From Ruminococcus sp. UBA4383 (GTDB lineage: Bacteria; Bacillota; Clostridia; Oscillospirales; Ruminococcaceae): DNA of 64,000 nt. Position 1 is the first letter of the stretch. Each line of letters starts with the position of its first letter. A program made the position numbers and the translations under genes. Location of the stretch: assembly GCA_002389995.1 (NCBI GenBank), contig DGRR01000219.1:19176-83175 (forward strand). The letters are read 5' to 3'. Below, piece after piece: positions 1 through 10,075 of this stretch. The notes under the pieces were generated by a model. The model was not told the DNA's origin and searched no databases. It saw only the letters and a list, made by a program, of their open reading frames with translations.

Positions 1-404
1 AACTAATAGTCGAAAGGGAAAATATGTCAATACCCGAAATATTCGCTCAGAAAGGTGAAGCTTATTTCCGCAGAACCGAGGCTGATGTTGTAAAATCTGT
101 CTGCGGTAAAACTGCCGTCATAGCCTGCGGAGGCGGTGCTATGCTCAACCCCGAAAGTGCAAAGTCTGCCGCAGATGCAGGCGCAGTCGTGTTCCTTGAT
201 GTGGATTTCGATACCTGCTACGAAAGAATCTGCGGAGATTCAAACAGACCTATTGCCGCATCTTCATCAAAAGAGGAACTCCTTGAAAGATTTAACGCAA
301 GACATGAAATATATCTCAGACATTCAACAATCCATATCGAAAGTTCGGGAAGTCCCGTCCAGATTTCAGATATGATTGTGTCATCGGTAAAAAATTATAA
401 ATAA
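1..404 (+). CDS. aroK: shikimate kinase, 5'-truncated by the window edge
   Basis: The reading frame is open from base 3 to the stop at 404, so the true start and the ATP-binding P-loop lie outside the window. The visible ~133 residues match the C-terminal two thirds of shikimate kinase, which phosphorylates shikimate at the 3-OH with ATP in the chorismate pathway. Seen: the MSIPEIFAQKGE segment followed by EAYFRRTE (shikimate-binding Arg and Glu residues), the Gly-triad CGGGA, and the lid Arg in NRPIA. The ATG at 24 is internal: upstream codons LIVEREN continue the family consensus. The next gene starts 15 bases later behind its own GGAG site, suggesting co-transcription. Confidence 0.9.
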   Translation, partial: LIVERENMSIPEIFAQKGEAYFRRTEADVVKSVCGKTAVIACGGGAMLNPESAKSAADAGAVVFLDVDFDTCYERICGDSNRPIAASSSKEELLERFNARHEIYLRHSTIHIESSGSPVQISDMIVSSVKNYK

Positions 405-419
405 TAGATTGGAGATTAT

Positions 420-1592
420 ATGCTGATTTATAATGCCGAAATTTATACAATGGACAAAAAAGGTATCATCAGAAACGGCTATATCGAAACCGAAAACAAA
501 AAAATAATATCAGTCGGAGAAGGTATGCCCGAAAATATCCCTGATGACAGCATTGACGCAAAAGGCGGAAAATTACTCCCCTGCTTCATAGACGCTCATA
601 CTCACCTCGGCATAATTGAGGACGGTCTTGACTTTGAGGGCGATGACTGCAACGAATCTACTGACCCCTTTACTCCCCAGATGAGAGCAATAGACGGTAT
701 AAATCCCTTTGACAGATGCTTTGAAGAAGCCCGTATGAGAGGTATCTCCGCCGCTGCTGTATGCCCAGGAAGCGCAAATCCCTGCGGAGGTGAAATATGC
801 GTTATCAAAACTGTCGGCAGACGTGTTGACGATATGCTCATCAAAAACTGCGGTATAAAATTCGCCCTCGGTGAAAATCCAAAGCGTGTGTACAATGACA
901 AGTCAGAAACCCCTGTAACCCGTATGGCTACCGCTGCAATTATCCGTGAGGGGCTTTACAAGGCAAGAAGATATTTCCACGATATGAACAGCTACTATGC
1001 AGATGATGAGGACTGCGACCCGCCTGAATATGATATCAAGTGCGAAGCTTTAATGCAGTTGCTCGACCGCAGACAAAAAGCATTTTTCCACTGTCACCGT
1101 GCAGACGATATATGCACTGCCATGAGACTTGCAAAAGAGTTTTCCCTCGATGCAGTCATAATTCACGGCACTGAATCATATAAAATTGCAGATATCATCG
1201 CAGAAGAAGAAATCCCCGTCATATGCGGTCCGCTGATATGCGACAGGTGCAAACCCGAAATGAAAGGGCTTGAACTCAGAAATGCCGCCGTATGCCACGA
1301 AAATAACGTTAAAATTTCAATATGCACAGACCATACCGTTATTCCGATACAATATCTTCCGCTCTCGGCACAGGCTGCCGTCAAAGGCGGTCTCGACAGC
1401 TATGAGGCTCTTAAAGCCATAACAATAAATGCCGCTGAAATCCTCGGCACAGATGAATTTCACGGCTCACTCACACCCGAAAAAGATGCCGATATTCAGC
1501 TTTATCCGCAAGGACAAGACCCCCTCGACCTTATGTCCGAACCGTGTCTCGTCATGATAAACGGCGATATTTGCAGGAGAGATAATATATGA
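420..1592 (+). CDS. amidohydrolase family protein (imidazolonepropionase-like)
   Basis: A 390-residue cytoplasmic metal-dependent hydrolase of the amidohydrolase superfamily. The N-terminal beta-sandwich is followed by the metal-binding HxH in DAHTHLG (His60, His62). Further candidate ligands are His in FHCHRADD and VIIHGTES, and the catalytic Asp in ICTDHT near residue 300. The C-terminal strand with LTPEKDADIQL is typical of the family. The best family match is COG1228 (imidazolonepropionase and related amidohydrolases). No hut genes are nearby, so histidine degradation is not supported and the substrate is unknown. The ATG at 420 follows a GGAG site. The stop overlaps the next start in ATGA, indicating translational coupling to a dockerin protein, an odd partner for a cytoplasmic enzyme. 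Confidence 0.8.
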   Translation: MLIYNAEIYTMDKKGIIRNGYIETENKKIISVGEGMPENIPDDSIDAKGGKLLPCFIDAHTHLGIIEDGLDFEGDDCNESTDPFTPQMRAIDGINPFDRCFEEARMRGISAAAVCPGSANPCGGEICVIKTVGRRVDDMLIKNCGIKFALGENPKRVYNDKSETPVTRMATAAIIREGLYKARRYFHDMNSYYADDEDCDPPEYDIKCEALMQLLDRRQKAFFHCHRADDICTAMRLAKEFSLDAVIIHGTESYKIADIIAEEEIPVICGPLICDRCKPEMKGLELRNAAVCHENNVKISICTDHTVIPIQYLPLSAQAAVKGGLDSYEALKAITINAAEILGTDEFHGSLTPEKDADIQLYPQGQDPLDLMSEPCLVMINGDICRRDNI

Positions 1593-2506
1593 AACAAAAA
1601 ATTACAACAGGAATTATAACCGTTCTCCTGATGTCCGTACTGCCGATTAACAGCGTTTATGCGGCTGAATCATACAATATGGCGGATATTGACGGATACA
1701 CGGCTGTTTATTTCCTTGACGAAAATTCAGATGCGGTTGTCACAGAAATAAGAGGAGATTTTTCCGAAATAAATATCCCTCGGCAGATAGACGGTCACAA
1801 TGTAACAGGAATTGACAGATATGCATTTTTTGAAAATACACAGCTTGTCTCGGTAAGTCTCCCCGATACAGTACAGACAATAGGCGACTATGCATTTTCA
1901 GGCTGTCTTTCGCTCGAAAATATAAATATCCCCGAAAATCTCAGTTCACTCGGAAAAGCCTGTTTCATGAGCTGCATATCACTCGGAAGTATCGCAATAA
2001 ACGGAAATTTAAAGGAAATCCCCGAAAACTGCTTTGCATCATGCACTAAACTCAGCTATGCGGATATTCCCTTTTCTGTAACCGATATAGGCGAAAAGGC
2101 TTTTTTCGGCTGTACATCTCTCGGTGATATCGCACTGCACAGCAATATAACAAGTTTTGCGGATTCGTGCATAGGTGCTTATTCAGATGCAAGGTCGGGA
2201 ATAATCTATAAAAAAGATTTTACCATAATGGCTGAAAAAAATTCCCCCGCAGAAAATTATGCCTCCGAACATTCCCTCAGTTTCAGGGAAATAATAAAAG
2301 GCGATATAAACGGAGACAGTATAATTGATTCGGGTGACGCTTCCTCAATACTTGCGGAATATTCAAAACTTTCCACAAAATCTCCGCTTACATTCAGGTC
2401 ATGGCAGAAAATCGCCGCTGATACCGACAATAATTTTTCAATAAATTCCTCGGACGCTTCCGAAGTGCTTAAAATGTATGCACTCAACCAGACAGGCAGT
2501 AATTAA
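1589..2506 (+). CDS. secreted BspA-type leucine-rich-repeat protein with C-terminal dockerin
   Basis: A 305-residue exported protein. Residues 1-25 form a signal peptide ending in VYA. Residues ~65-205 carry LRR_5 (BspA/TpLRR) repeats of the form AFxxCxSLxxIxIPxxLxxIG. Residues ~238-300 are a type I dockerin with two calcium-loop segments, GDINGDSIIDSGDAS and DTDNNFSINSSDAS. Dockerins plug secreted proteins into a cohesin scaffoldin (family knowledge), so this protein is probably displayed on the cellulosome. LRR_5 domains usually mediate adhesion rather than catalysis. It overlaps the amidohydrolase by 4 bp. The dockerin partner type cannot be read from sequence by eye. Confidence 0.85.
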   Translation: MKQKITTGIITVLLMSVLPINSVYAAESYNMADIDGYTAVYFLDENSDAVVTEIRGDFSEINIPRQIDGHNVTGIDRYAFFENTQLVSVSLPDTVQTIGDYAFSGCLSLENINIPENLSSLGKACFMSCISLGSIAINGNLKEIPENCFASCTKLSYADIPFSVTDIGEKAFFGCTSLGDIALHSNITSFADSCIGAYSDARSGIIYKKDFTIMAEKNSPAENYASEHSLSFREIIKGDINGDSIIDSGDASSILAEYSKLSTKSPLTFRSWQKIAADTDNNFSINSSDASEVLKMYALNQTGSN

Positions 2507-2569
2507 TTTTTGCCAAATATCAACAGCTTTTTTCAGTTTTTTTCTATATCCTGATTAAGCAATAAGCTA

Positions 2570-2598
2570 TTGACACTTTCAAGAAAAAATAGTATCAT
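2570..2598 (+). promoter_or_regulatory. sigma-A promoter of guaB
   Basis: TTGACA at 2570-2575, 17-bp spacer, TATCAT at 2593-2598. The gene's ribosome-binding site AAGGAGG lies at 2619-2625, seven bases before the ATG at 2633. Confidence 0.85.
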
Positions 2599-2617
2599 AT
2601 AAGATAATAACTTTTAA

Positions 2618-4108
<1,491 letters not shown>

Positions 4109-4115
4109 TAAAACA

Positions 4116-4152
4116 ACGGGGAAAATCCACAGAAAGATTTTCCCCGTTTATT
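4116..4152 (+). terminator. rho-independent terminator of guaB
   Basis: Perfect 12-bp stem ACGGGGAAAATC (4116-4127) with its complement at 4136-4147, followed by TTATT. Confidence 0.85.
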
Positions 4153-4184
4153 CTGTAAAAAAGACTGCCGAAAGGAAAGATTCA

Positions 4185-4961
4185 ATGAAAGATATATTGC
4201 TTGTTCTGTCAGTAACCGCTCTGGCTTTCCTTTATTCCTGCGGACAGGAGGAAAAACAGCAGCAATATCCCTATACCCCCGAATATCTTGAATATACTAC
4301 CGAAACTACTCTCCCCATGACTTCCGTTGTCCCCGAAACTACCGCCCTCAATCCCGAAACTCCGATAAATTTAATGACAACTTCCGTCGGGTCAGGGCTT
4401 GCGTCCGATACCTCAACTTCCGATACTTCATCATCTTCATTATCCGAACAGTCCGTGACTACTGTCGCAGTACAGACGGAAGTTATAAAAGGTGTAAGTG
4501 CGGATAATTACAATGCGGAAGATATGGCGAAATATTTCAAGGAAAACAATGCCCCCCATTTCGGTGAATATGTCATAAGAACCACAAAAGACGACTCCAA
4601 CCTCGGAAAAGATGACTCCTATACCTCAAAAGTAAGTTTCCGTGTGGAAAGCGTGAAATATAACAAGAATGACCCCTATGACGGTTCTGTTGAAGTATAC
4701 AGGACACTTGAAGATGCTGATGAACAGTACAAGTATTACCGCAATATGTACCGCAACAAACCTGTATATTCAGAATATCTTTTCAAGAAAGACCGTATGC
4801 TTATAAGAATGAAATTTGATGTAGATGCATCTGATGAAGAAATATATGAGAATTTAATGACTGAATTTTTTGAAAAGCTTCACAGTGTAATCTGTCCGAA
4901 ATGCGGTGAAATAATACCTGATGACAGTATCTACTGCAAATTCTGCGGAACTCGGCAATAA
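4185..4961 (+). CDS. lipoprotein with Ser/Thr-rich linker and C-terminal zinc ribbon
   Basis: A 258-residue protein with no family recognised. The N-terminus is a lipoprotein signal with lipobox LYSC (Cys19), so it should be membrane-anchored outside the cell. Residues ~25-105 are Thr/Ser/Pro-rich (many TTS, ETT motifs), a typical wall-spanning linker. Residues ~110-230 form a compact domain of unknown type. The last ~25 residues carry CPKCG and CKFCG, two knuckles of a zinc-ribbon domain. Zinc ribbons of this kind are normally cytosolic, so one in an exported lipoprotein is unusual. It has its own RBS (AAAGGAAAG) and lies between two terminators, so it appears monocistronic. Confidence 0.75.
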   Translation: MKDILLVLSVTALAFLYSCGQEEKQQQYPYTPEYLEYTTETTLPMTSVVPETTALNPETPINLMTTSVGSGLASDTSTSDTSSSSLSEQSVTTVAVQTEVIKGVSADNYNAEDMAKYFKENNAPHFGEYVIRTTKDDSNLGKDDSYTSKVSFRVESVKYNKNDPYDGSVEVYRTLEDADEQYKYYRNMYRNKPVYSEYLFKKDRMLIRMKFDVDASDEEIYENLMTEFFEKLHSVICPKCGEIIPDDSIYCKFCGTRQ

Positions 4962-4988
4962 AAAAGACGCTCACAGTGAGCGTCTTTT
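4962..4988. terminator. bidirectional terminator between convergent genes
   Basis: Near-perfect palindrome GACGCTCAC-A-GTGAGCGTC at 4966-4984, flanked by an A-run on the left and a T-run on the right, so it can end both the lipoprotein gene (+) and the symporter gene (-). Confidence 0.9.
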
Positions 4989-4991
4989 ATT

Positions 4992-6794
4992 TTAATCTGA
5001 AATCTTTGCAGTTCCGAGTTTTGAGAAATACTGTTCTGAATACTGATGATATTCTTTTTGGAAAGTCTCATCATTTTCCTTTATATCGTGGAGGTATGCA
5101 TGAATATTTGTTTTCTCATCGGTTTCGATAAGTATGCCTGCGATATTTGAGCAGTGGTCTGAAATTCTTTCAAGGTTTGTAAGGATATCCTGAAAGATAT
5201 ATCCGAGTTCAACGGTACATTCACCGTTCCGGAGTCTGTTTATATGTCTGTTTTTGAGTTCAATGCTGAGGTTATCGACAACTTCCTCGATAGGCTCGAC
5301 TTTATGGGCGAGGGCGAGGTCATTGGTTATATAGGCATTGAAAGCCTTTTCGATACTTTCGCCTATTGCCTCATTTATAACGGAAATTTCGTTGATACAT
5401 TCGGGGGAGAAGGAAATACCTTTTTCGTGCATTTCCTGAGCTGATTCGATAAGGTTTACGGCATGGTCTGAAATTCTCTCGAAATTTCCGACACAGTGCA
5501 TCATTTTTGATACTTTACGGCTGTCTGTTCCTGTAACGCTTGCCTTTGAAATTTTGACGAGGTAGCTGTTAATCTGGTCCTCATACATATCAATGATATC
5601 TTCTTTTTCGATAACGTCATTTGCGGTTTTCTCGTCATAATTACTGGAGAGAAGTCCGAGAGCCTCTGTTATGGCATCTCTTGTGATATTCACCATATCT
5701 ATTGTAGCGTTACGGCATACTTCAACGGCAACAGAGGGAGTTTTGAAGAAACGGGGGTCAAGACCTGCAACCTTGGGGACTTCTGCTTCTTCCTTGTCGG
5801 AAGGCTTGTCACGGACAATAAGGCGTGAAAGTTTCACAAGCTGTTTTGTGAAAGGCAGAAGCATAAGTGTTATGGAGACATTGAATATTGTATGCATTGC
5901 GGCAATTCCGACAGAATTGACAGCTTTATCCATGATTGAAAGGTCAACGACATCTTCAAGGATTATCACAAGCGGAAGAAGAATCAGTGTTCCTATGATT
6001 TTTATGAGAACGTGTATGCAGGCAACTCTTTTAGCGTCCTTACTTACGCCTATACTTGAAAGGAGTGCAGTAACACAGGTACCTATATTAAGACCCATGA
6101 TTATAGGGAGAGCCATACCGTAAGTAAGACCGCCGACCTGAGAGAAAGCCATTAATATTCCGATAGATGCGGCTGAACTCTGAATAATACCTGTAAAGCC
6201 TGCGCCTACTACTACGCCGAGTACGGGGTTATTGAAAGCTGTGAGAGTTTTCTGAAATTCAGGTGACTGTGCAAGTGGTTTTACAGAACCTGACATAAGC
6301 GACATACCTGTCATGAGGACGGCAAAACCGACTAAAATTCTGCCTATATCCTTATGTTTGTTTTTCTTTGCCGATAAAATCAGCAGCGTACCGATAAGGG
6401 CAAGGACAGGTGAAAAAGTTTCGGGCTTGAGCATTTTAAGAATCATACTGCCCTTTGCGTCCAAGTCGCCCAGACACAGAATCCATGCTGTAAAGGTAGT
6501 ACCTATATCCGAACCGAAACAGACGGCTATTGTCTGTTCAAGCTGCATGATACCTGAGTTTACGAAACCGACAAGCATTACAGTCATGGCTGATGAGGAC
6601 TGAATAGCTATTGTGACGACCATTCCGAGAATGATACTGACGATTTTGTTTGAGGTCATTTTTTTCAGGGCGACTTCGAGTTTACCGCCCGTGAGTTTTT
6701 CAAGACCTGTGGACATTACATTCATACCGTAGAGGAAAAACGCAAGTCCGCCGAGCATAGTGATGATGTTGAAAACCGAAAATTCTGTATCCAT
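4992..6794 (-). CDS. Na+/phosphate cotransporter with C-terminal PhoU domain
   Basis: A 600-residue membrane protein. The N-terminal half holds two inverted Na_Pi_cotrans repeats, each with the QSSSA and QSSAAS signatures (~65 and ~205) and GSDIGTT / GLNIGTC motifs, giving about eight membrane segments. From ~350 to the end is a cytoplasmic helical PhoU-like domain with two E/D-rich half repeats (DMYEDQINSYLVKIS, ERISDHAVNL, ERISDHCSN). The family (NptA/YjbB-like) moves inorganic phosphate with Na+, often as exporter in the PhoU-fused forms. Direction here is not provable. It is monocistronic with a consensus promoter. Confidence 0.92.
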   Translation of the reverse strand: MDTEFSVFNIITMLGGLAFFLYGMNVMSTGLEKLTGGKLEVALKKMTSNKIVSIILGMVVTIAIQSSSAMTVMLVGFVNSGIMQLEQTIAVCFGSDIGTTFTAWILCLGDLDAKGSMILKMLKPETFSPVLALIGTLLILSAKKNKHKDIGRILVGFAVLMTGMSLMSGSVKPLAQSPEFQKTLTAFNNPVLGVVVGAGFTGIIQSSAASIGILMAFSQVGGLTYGMALPIIMGLNIGTCVTALLSSIGVSKDAKRVACIHVLIKIIGTLILLPLVIILEDVVDLSIMDKAVNSVGIAAMHTIFNVSITLMLLPFTKQLVKLSRLIVRDKPSDKEEAEVPKVAGLDPRFFKTPSVAVEVCRNATIDMVNITRDAITEALGLLSSNYDEKTANDVIEKEDIIDMYEDQINSYLVKISKASVTGTDSRKVSKMMHCVGNFERISDHAVNLIESAQEMHEKGISFSPECINEISVINEAIGESIEKAFNAYITNDLALAHKVEPIEEVVDNLSIELKNRHINRLRNGECTVELGYIFQDILTNLERISDHCSNIAGILIETDEKTNIHAYLHDIKENDETFQKEYHQYSEQYFSKLGTAKISD

Positions 6795-6867
6795 AATAGC
6801 TAACTCCTTGAATCAAGCCTGCCCCTTTACAGGCTTTAATATTATCCCAATTCTTTATCTCAGTGAC

Positions 6868-6896
6868 ATTATATCATATAAGACATGATTTGTCAA
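6868..6896 (-). promoter_or_regulatory. sigma-A promoter of the Na+/phosphate cotransporter
   Basis: On the minus strand TTGACA (6896-6891), 17-bp spacer, TATAAT (6873-6868), ~75 bases before the start codon. Confidence 0.85.
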
Positions 6897-6915
6897 GATA
6901 CTAAAAAAATTTTCC

Positions 6916-6945
6916 GAAAAAAATCCCCCTGTCATGAGGAGGATT
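6916..6945 (-). terminator. terminator overlapping the end of the lipoprotein gene
   Basis: Eight-pair stem between 6922-6929 and 6938-6945 with one G-U pair, followed on the minus strand by a T-run (6916-6921). The stem includes the last codons and stop of the gene ending at 6932. Confidence 0.7.
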
Positions 6946-7825
6946 CTTTATTGTCCTTTGTCAAAGCCCTTATTGTATACCATATACAGACTGCCGTAAG
7001 CACTATATAAGGCACACTGCACCAGAGTATTTCGGTCATAGGGGAGCTTTTTATTTCGCTGAAAAGTGCGCTGAATATTTTCTGATTGTCCTGAACCGTA
7101 TGCACGATATAGTCAAGTCTCACAGCGAGGTACAGGACTGACGGCAGACAGTAAACAGGCATGATAAAGATATGATATTTTTTGGGATTCTTATATTCGA
7201 CCAGAATTACAAGCATAAAGTGTATGACTGCAACAAATGAAAATATATTCATCAGCAGTATAAAGCCAATTTCAGCAAATACAAGTCCGAAACTGCGGTC
7301 ATATTCATATTCGTAGGACAGTTTGTTTTCGGTATTGCTGTACTGTATGGGGGATTTAATATAGCAGTTATTTTTCGATATCAAATCATATTCCTGAGAT
7401 ACGGATAAAATATTCCCTTCGGTATCGAGGAAAGCTATTTTAAATTTCCTGTAATTTTCGCACAGGTTTTTAAATTCATATTTACCGTTGAGATATATTT
7501 CCGTAACGGTCATACCGTCTTTTTCTGATATTATGTAATCGCTGAGGGGATAATGGCAAATCATGCTGACATAGCCGTTTTCTTTATAATTATAAATCTC
7601 GGTATCACGCATATATTCGGGAGATTTCCCCTTAAACGGCTGATGAAAAAAAGTTTTTGTATCGAGATATTTTATATCATCTTCATTCATGGGGATAAGG
7701 ATATCAATTATTTTCCCGTCCATGAAATCCTTATCAGCAATTATATCTGTCTCATACTTAGCATGACAGCCTGTAAGCATGAACATCATGACAAGCAATA
7801 TCCCGAATTTTAAAAATTTTTTCAT
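6932..7825 (-). CDS. lipoprotein with C-terminal membrane segments, function unknown
   Basis: 297 residues. The N-terminus is a lipoprotein signal with lipobox LTGC (Cys19). The following GCHAKYETDI segment resembles the start of LppM/DUF3153-type lipoproteins, a weak resemblance only. Residues ~20-180 would be extracellular. Two or three hydrophobic stretches near 182-208, 220-240 and 265-285 anchor the C-terminus in the membrane. The start ATG overlaps the stop of the upstream DUF4317 gene by 4 bp, so the two are translated together. Function not recognised. Confidence 0.65.
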   Translation of the reverse strand: MKKFLKFGILLVMMFMLTGCHAKYETDIIADKDFMDGKIIDILIPMNEDDIKYLDTKTFFHQPFKGKSPEYMRDTEIYNYKENGYVSMICHYPLSDYIISEKDGMTVTEIYLNGKYEFKNLCENYRKFKIAFLDTEGNILSVSQEYDLISKNNCYIKSPIQYSNTENKLSYEYEYDRSFGLVFAEIGFILLMNIFSFVAVIHFMLVILVEYKNPKKYHIFIMPVYCLPSVLYLAVRLDYIVHTVQDNQKIFSALFSEIKSSPMTEILWCSVPYIVLTAVCIWYTIRALTKDNKESSS

Positions 7826-8946
7826 TCAAGGTTTACAGGCAAGCCGTTTATTTCAATGGTAGGGTCATCAATATCTATCAGGAGACATTTTCTTCCGTCA
7901 ATTACGCTTGTGCGGATTTTATCGGCAGCGGAGGGTTTTATATTGACGGTTATGCCTGCGGAGGCAACGACAGTCTTTGTATCTATGAGATTTGAAGCTG
8001 TAAGGGGAGCATTTCCGCAGACCTTTTCAAATACAGGCTCAGTCATTTCGATTCTTTCCTGCGGGATACCCATATCAGTGAGCATATCTTTGAGGATACC
8101 GCTGTCGATAACGGCTTTTTCGGTATTGTCCTTATTTTCGTCAACGACCTCCTGAATTTTCTCGTTTACGGTTTTGATAACCATATAGTCGAGGTCATCG
8201 CCCACCACGCCACGCAGAATACTCTGAAAGGCAGTTTTTTCGCTCTGTGCGGACATGACGAAATTACAGCCGAGAACATTTTCAACAACTGAAATATTCG
8301 GCTCTTTGATGTTTTTAGTATAGTACATGACATGATTCACGTCAGTGCTTCTGTTGCTGAAAACGGGGTATAAAAATCCGTCTGTGGGGGCTTTGCTGAC
8401 TATGAGTTCGATATTTTCCTTTTTGAAAAGTTCATTTGAATCGTTGTCGAATATAAAGCCTTCCTTACCCGTATCGGCAGGGCATATAGCTGTGAGTATG
8501 TAGCGGTATATTTCATCATCTTCGAGAAAATCGTCTTTTTTGTCTTTTCTGCGGACTGTATAGGAACAGTATGCGGTCATGACTGCAAAGGGAGTTTCTA
8601 TAACGGCATTATTTGCGATATGTGCGAGAAATTCACCGCATATTTCCTCGTCCTTGAGTTCGGATTTGAGGAGTCTGTAAAGGATATCCTGTGGCTGACC
8701 CTCCTCATATGCTTCATTGGGGAACTCATATTCCGTGAAAGCCTTTGTATTGGTACACAGTACCTTTTTCAGGGATTCCTCATAAAGGTCATGTTCCCCG
8801 ACAGGCATTGTAAGGCAGGAATGTACTGCCTGACAGCGCACATTTTTATCGGAATCGACAAAGCCTGTGAGGATTCTTTCCATAATGAAGAATCCGCTTT
8901 TGTCGCTGAAATTTTTTCTTATCTCCGAAACTTCTTTCTTGTTCAT
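7822..8946 (-). CDS. DUF4317 family protein
   Basis: A 374-residue soluble protein matching DUF4317, a family of unknown function common in Clostridia. It begins MNKKEVSEIRKNF, the family's characteristic start. The open frame extends 26 codons further upstream, but that extension overlaps the -10 region and is AT-rich noise. The ATG at 8946 has an AAAGAGGT site at the right distance and is the better start. No catalytic motif or membrane segment is visible. It is coupled to the downstream lipoprotein gene by a 4-bp overlap, suggesting that the pair acts together. Confidence 0.8.
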   Translation of the reverse strand: MNKKEVSEIRKNFSDKSGFFIMERILTGFVDSDKNVRCQAVHSCLTMPVGEHDLYEESLKKVLCTNTKAFTEYEFPNEAYEEGQPQDILYRLLKSELKDEEICGEFLAHIANNAVIETPFAVMTAYCSYTVRRKDKKDDFLEDDEIYRYILTAICPADTGKEGFIFDNDSNELFKKENIELIVSKAPTDGFLYPVFSNRSTDVNHVMYYTKNIKEPNISVVENVLGCNFVMSAQSEKTAFQSILRGVVGDDLDYMVIKTVNEKIQEVVDENKDNTEKAVIDSGILKDMLTDMGIPQERIEMTEPVFEKVCGNAPLTASNLIDTKTVVASAGITVNIKPSAADKIRTSVIDGRKCLLIDIDDPTIEINGLPVNLE

Positions 8947-8980
8947 AAAAATACCTCTTTTGATAATATTTGCAGTTATG

Positions 8981-9009
8981 ATTATATCAAAAAAATAAAA
9001 AAATGTCAA
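8981..9009 (-). promoter_or_regulatory. sigma-A promoter of the DUF4317/lipoprotein operon
   Basis: Minus strand TTGACA (9009-9004), 17-bp T-rich spacer, TATAAT (8986-8981). It lies 35 bases upstream of the ATG at 8946, which rules out the longer open frame as the protein start. Confidence 0.88.
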
Positions 9010-9078
9010 GGATATTATTGTCACTGATTATGTATTAATTTCCGTTTATGGTTAATAATATAAGCGGAGGTGTTGAAA

Positions 9079-9849
9079 ATGAAAACGAAAAAAAATCCAA
9101 AGGGATTCTATGCCGCTCTCGGAATAAGTACTGTAATGGTAGGTTCTGCGTGTTTTTTTGCCTATCAGCAGGGAGAAAAGCTTACCAAACAGATTCTCTC
9201 CGACAAAGAATCCATGCATGAAGCCGCTGTTGACAGAAAAGTCACCGACATACCGAAAAATCCCGTCACAACTCAGAAAATAACCGAATCACCCATATGG
9301 TATACTACCGCTGTCACGCAGGAAACTACTCTCCCCATATATATCCCCCCTGAACACGCCCTCGAAACAAATCCCCCTTCCACTACTCTCCCTGTAAATT
9401 CAGGCGGTGCAACAAGACTTGATTTTCCAAAAGCTCCCCTTGATGATATGGAAAACATCATAAATCCTTTCAGCAAAGGCGAACTCGTCAAAAATGAAAC
9501 AACAGGCTCATGGCAGACACATAACGGCACGGATATCCTCGCTGAAATCGGCTCTCAGGTCTATGCAGTATCCGCAGGCGAAGTGAAATCTGTCGAAAAT
9601 GACCCCATATGGGGTATAACTGTCGTGATTGACCACCATAACGGATTTGTTTCAAGATACTGCAATCTCGCAAAGGATTTGTCCGTACAGAAAGGCGATA
9701 ACCTCGTAAGCGGTGATATTATCGGAAATGTAGGTGATACCGCAGATATAGAAAGTTCTCTCGAACCTCATCTGCATATTGAGATACTTCACAACGGAAC
9801 ATATCTCGACCCGATTTCATGCATATATCCGAACACTGAAAATGAATAA
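9079..9849 (+). CDS. membrane-anchored M23 family (LytM/SpoIIQ-like) peptidase
   Basis: About 256 residues. A short basic N-terminus is followed by one membrane segment (~11-30), a Thr/Pro-rich linker (~55-115), and an M23 domain (~130-245) with HNGTD (metal His and Asp) and HLHIEI (catalytic HxH). These zinc residues are intact, so endopeptidase activity on peptidoglycan cross-bridges or stems is plausible. Architecture resembles SpoIIQ, but no sporulation context is present. GTG at 9070 and ATG at 9079 are in frame. The ATG is chosen because GCGGAGG ends at 9070, eight bases before it. Confidence 0.85.
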   Translation: MKTKKNPKGFYAALGISTVMVGSACFFAYQQGEKLTKQILSDKESMHEAAVDRKVTDIPKNPVTTQKITESPIWYTTAVTQETTLPIYIPPEHALETNPPSTTLPVNSGGATRLDFPKAPLDDMENIINPFSKGELVKNETTGSWQTHNGTDILAEIGSQVYAVSAGEVKSVENDPIWGITVVIDHHNGFVSRYCNLAKDLSVQKGDNLVSGDIIGNVGDTADIESSLEPHLHIEILHNGTYLDPISCIYPNTENE

Positions 9850-9854
9850 AAAAG

Positions 9855-9893
9855 AGGGAGGGGGGCATAAAAGCCATATCCTCCCTTATTCTT
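9855..9893 (+). terminator. probable terminator of the M23 gene
   Basis: AGGGAGG (9855-9861) pairs with CCTCCCT (9880-9886), followed by a T-rich run. The loop is long, so the call is moderate. Confidence 0.5.
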
Positions 9894-9897
9894 TGTC

Positions 9898-9969
9898 TTT
9901 ATCTGTATCTTTATCTGTATCTTTATCTGTATCTTTTTCTGTATCTTTTTCTGTATCTTTATCTGTATC
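9898..9969 (+). repeat. 12-bp tandem repeat, six units
   Basis: Six consecutive 12-base units of TTTATCTGTATC (two carry TTTTTC instead of TTTATC). On the minus strand the units read GATACAGATAAA, which would encode Asp-Thr-Asp-Lys. The array sits in the gap between the convergent M23 and mrdA genes and follows the mrdA stop on the minus strand. Confidence 0.9.
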
Positions 9970-10012
9970 GGGTTGTTTTGCTTTACAAAATAACCATTTG
10001 CTTGTTTTTATC

Positions 10013-10045
10013 TTTATCTGTATCCTTATCTTTATCTGTATCGGG
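10013..10045 (+). repeat. second copy of the 12-bp repeat, two units
   Basis: Two TTTATCTGTATC units (10013-10024 and 10031-10042) separated by CTTATC. The last unit continues into GGGTT, as does the end of the first array, giving a shared 17-base edge (9958-9974 and 10031-10047). Confidence 0.85.
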
Positions 10046-10075
10046 TTTTACGGAAATAATATCTGCAATAATGAA

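Noticed and set aside
9079..9849. SpoIIQ assignment for the M23 protein
   Set aside because: Architecture fits but the zinc residues are complete and no spoIIIA-type context exists; called only M23.
9898..10045. CRISPR-like regular repeat
   Set aside because: Units are 12 bp and contiguous, with no spacers, and no cas genes are present.
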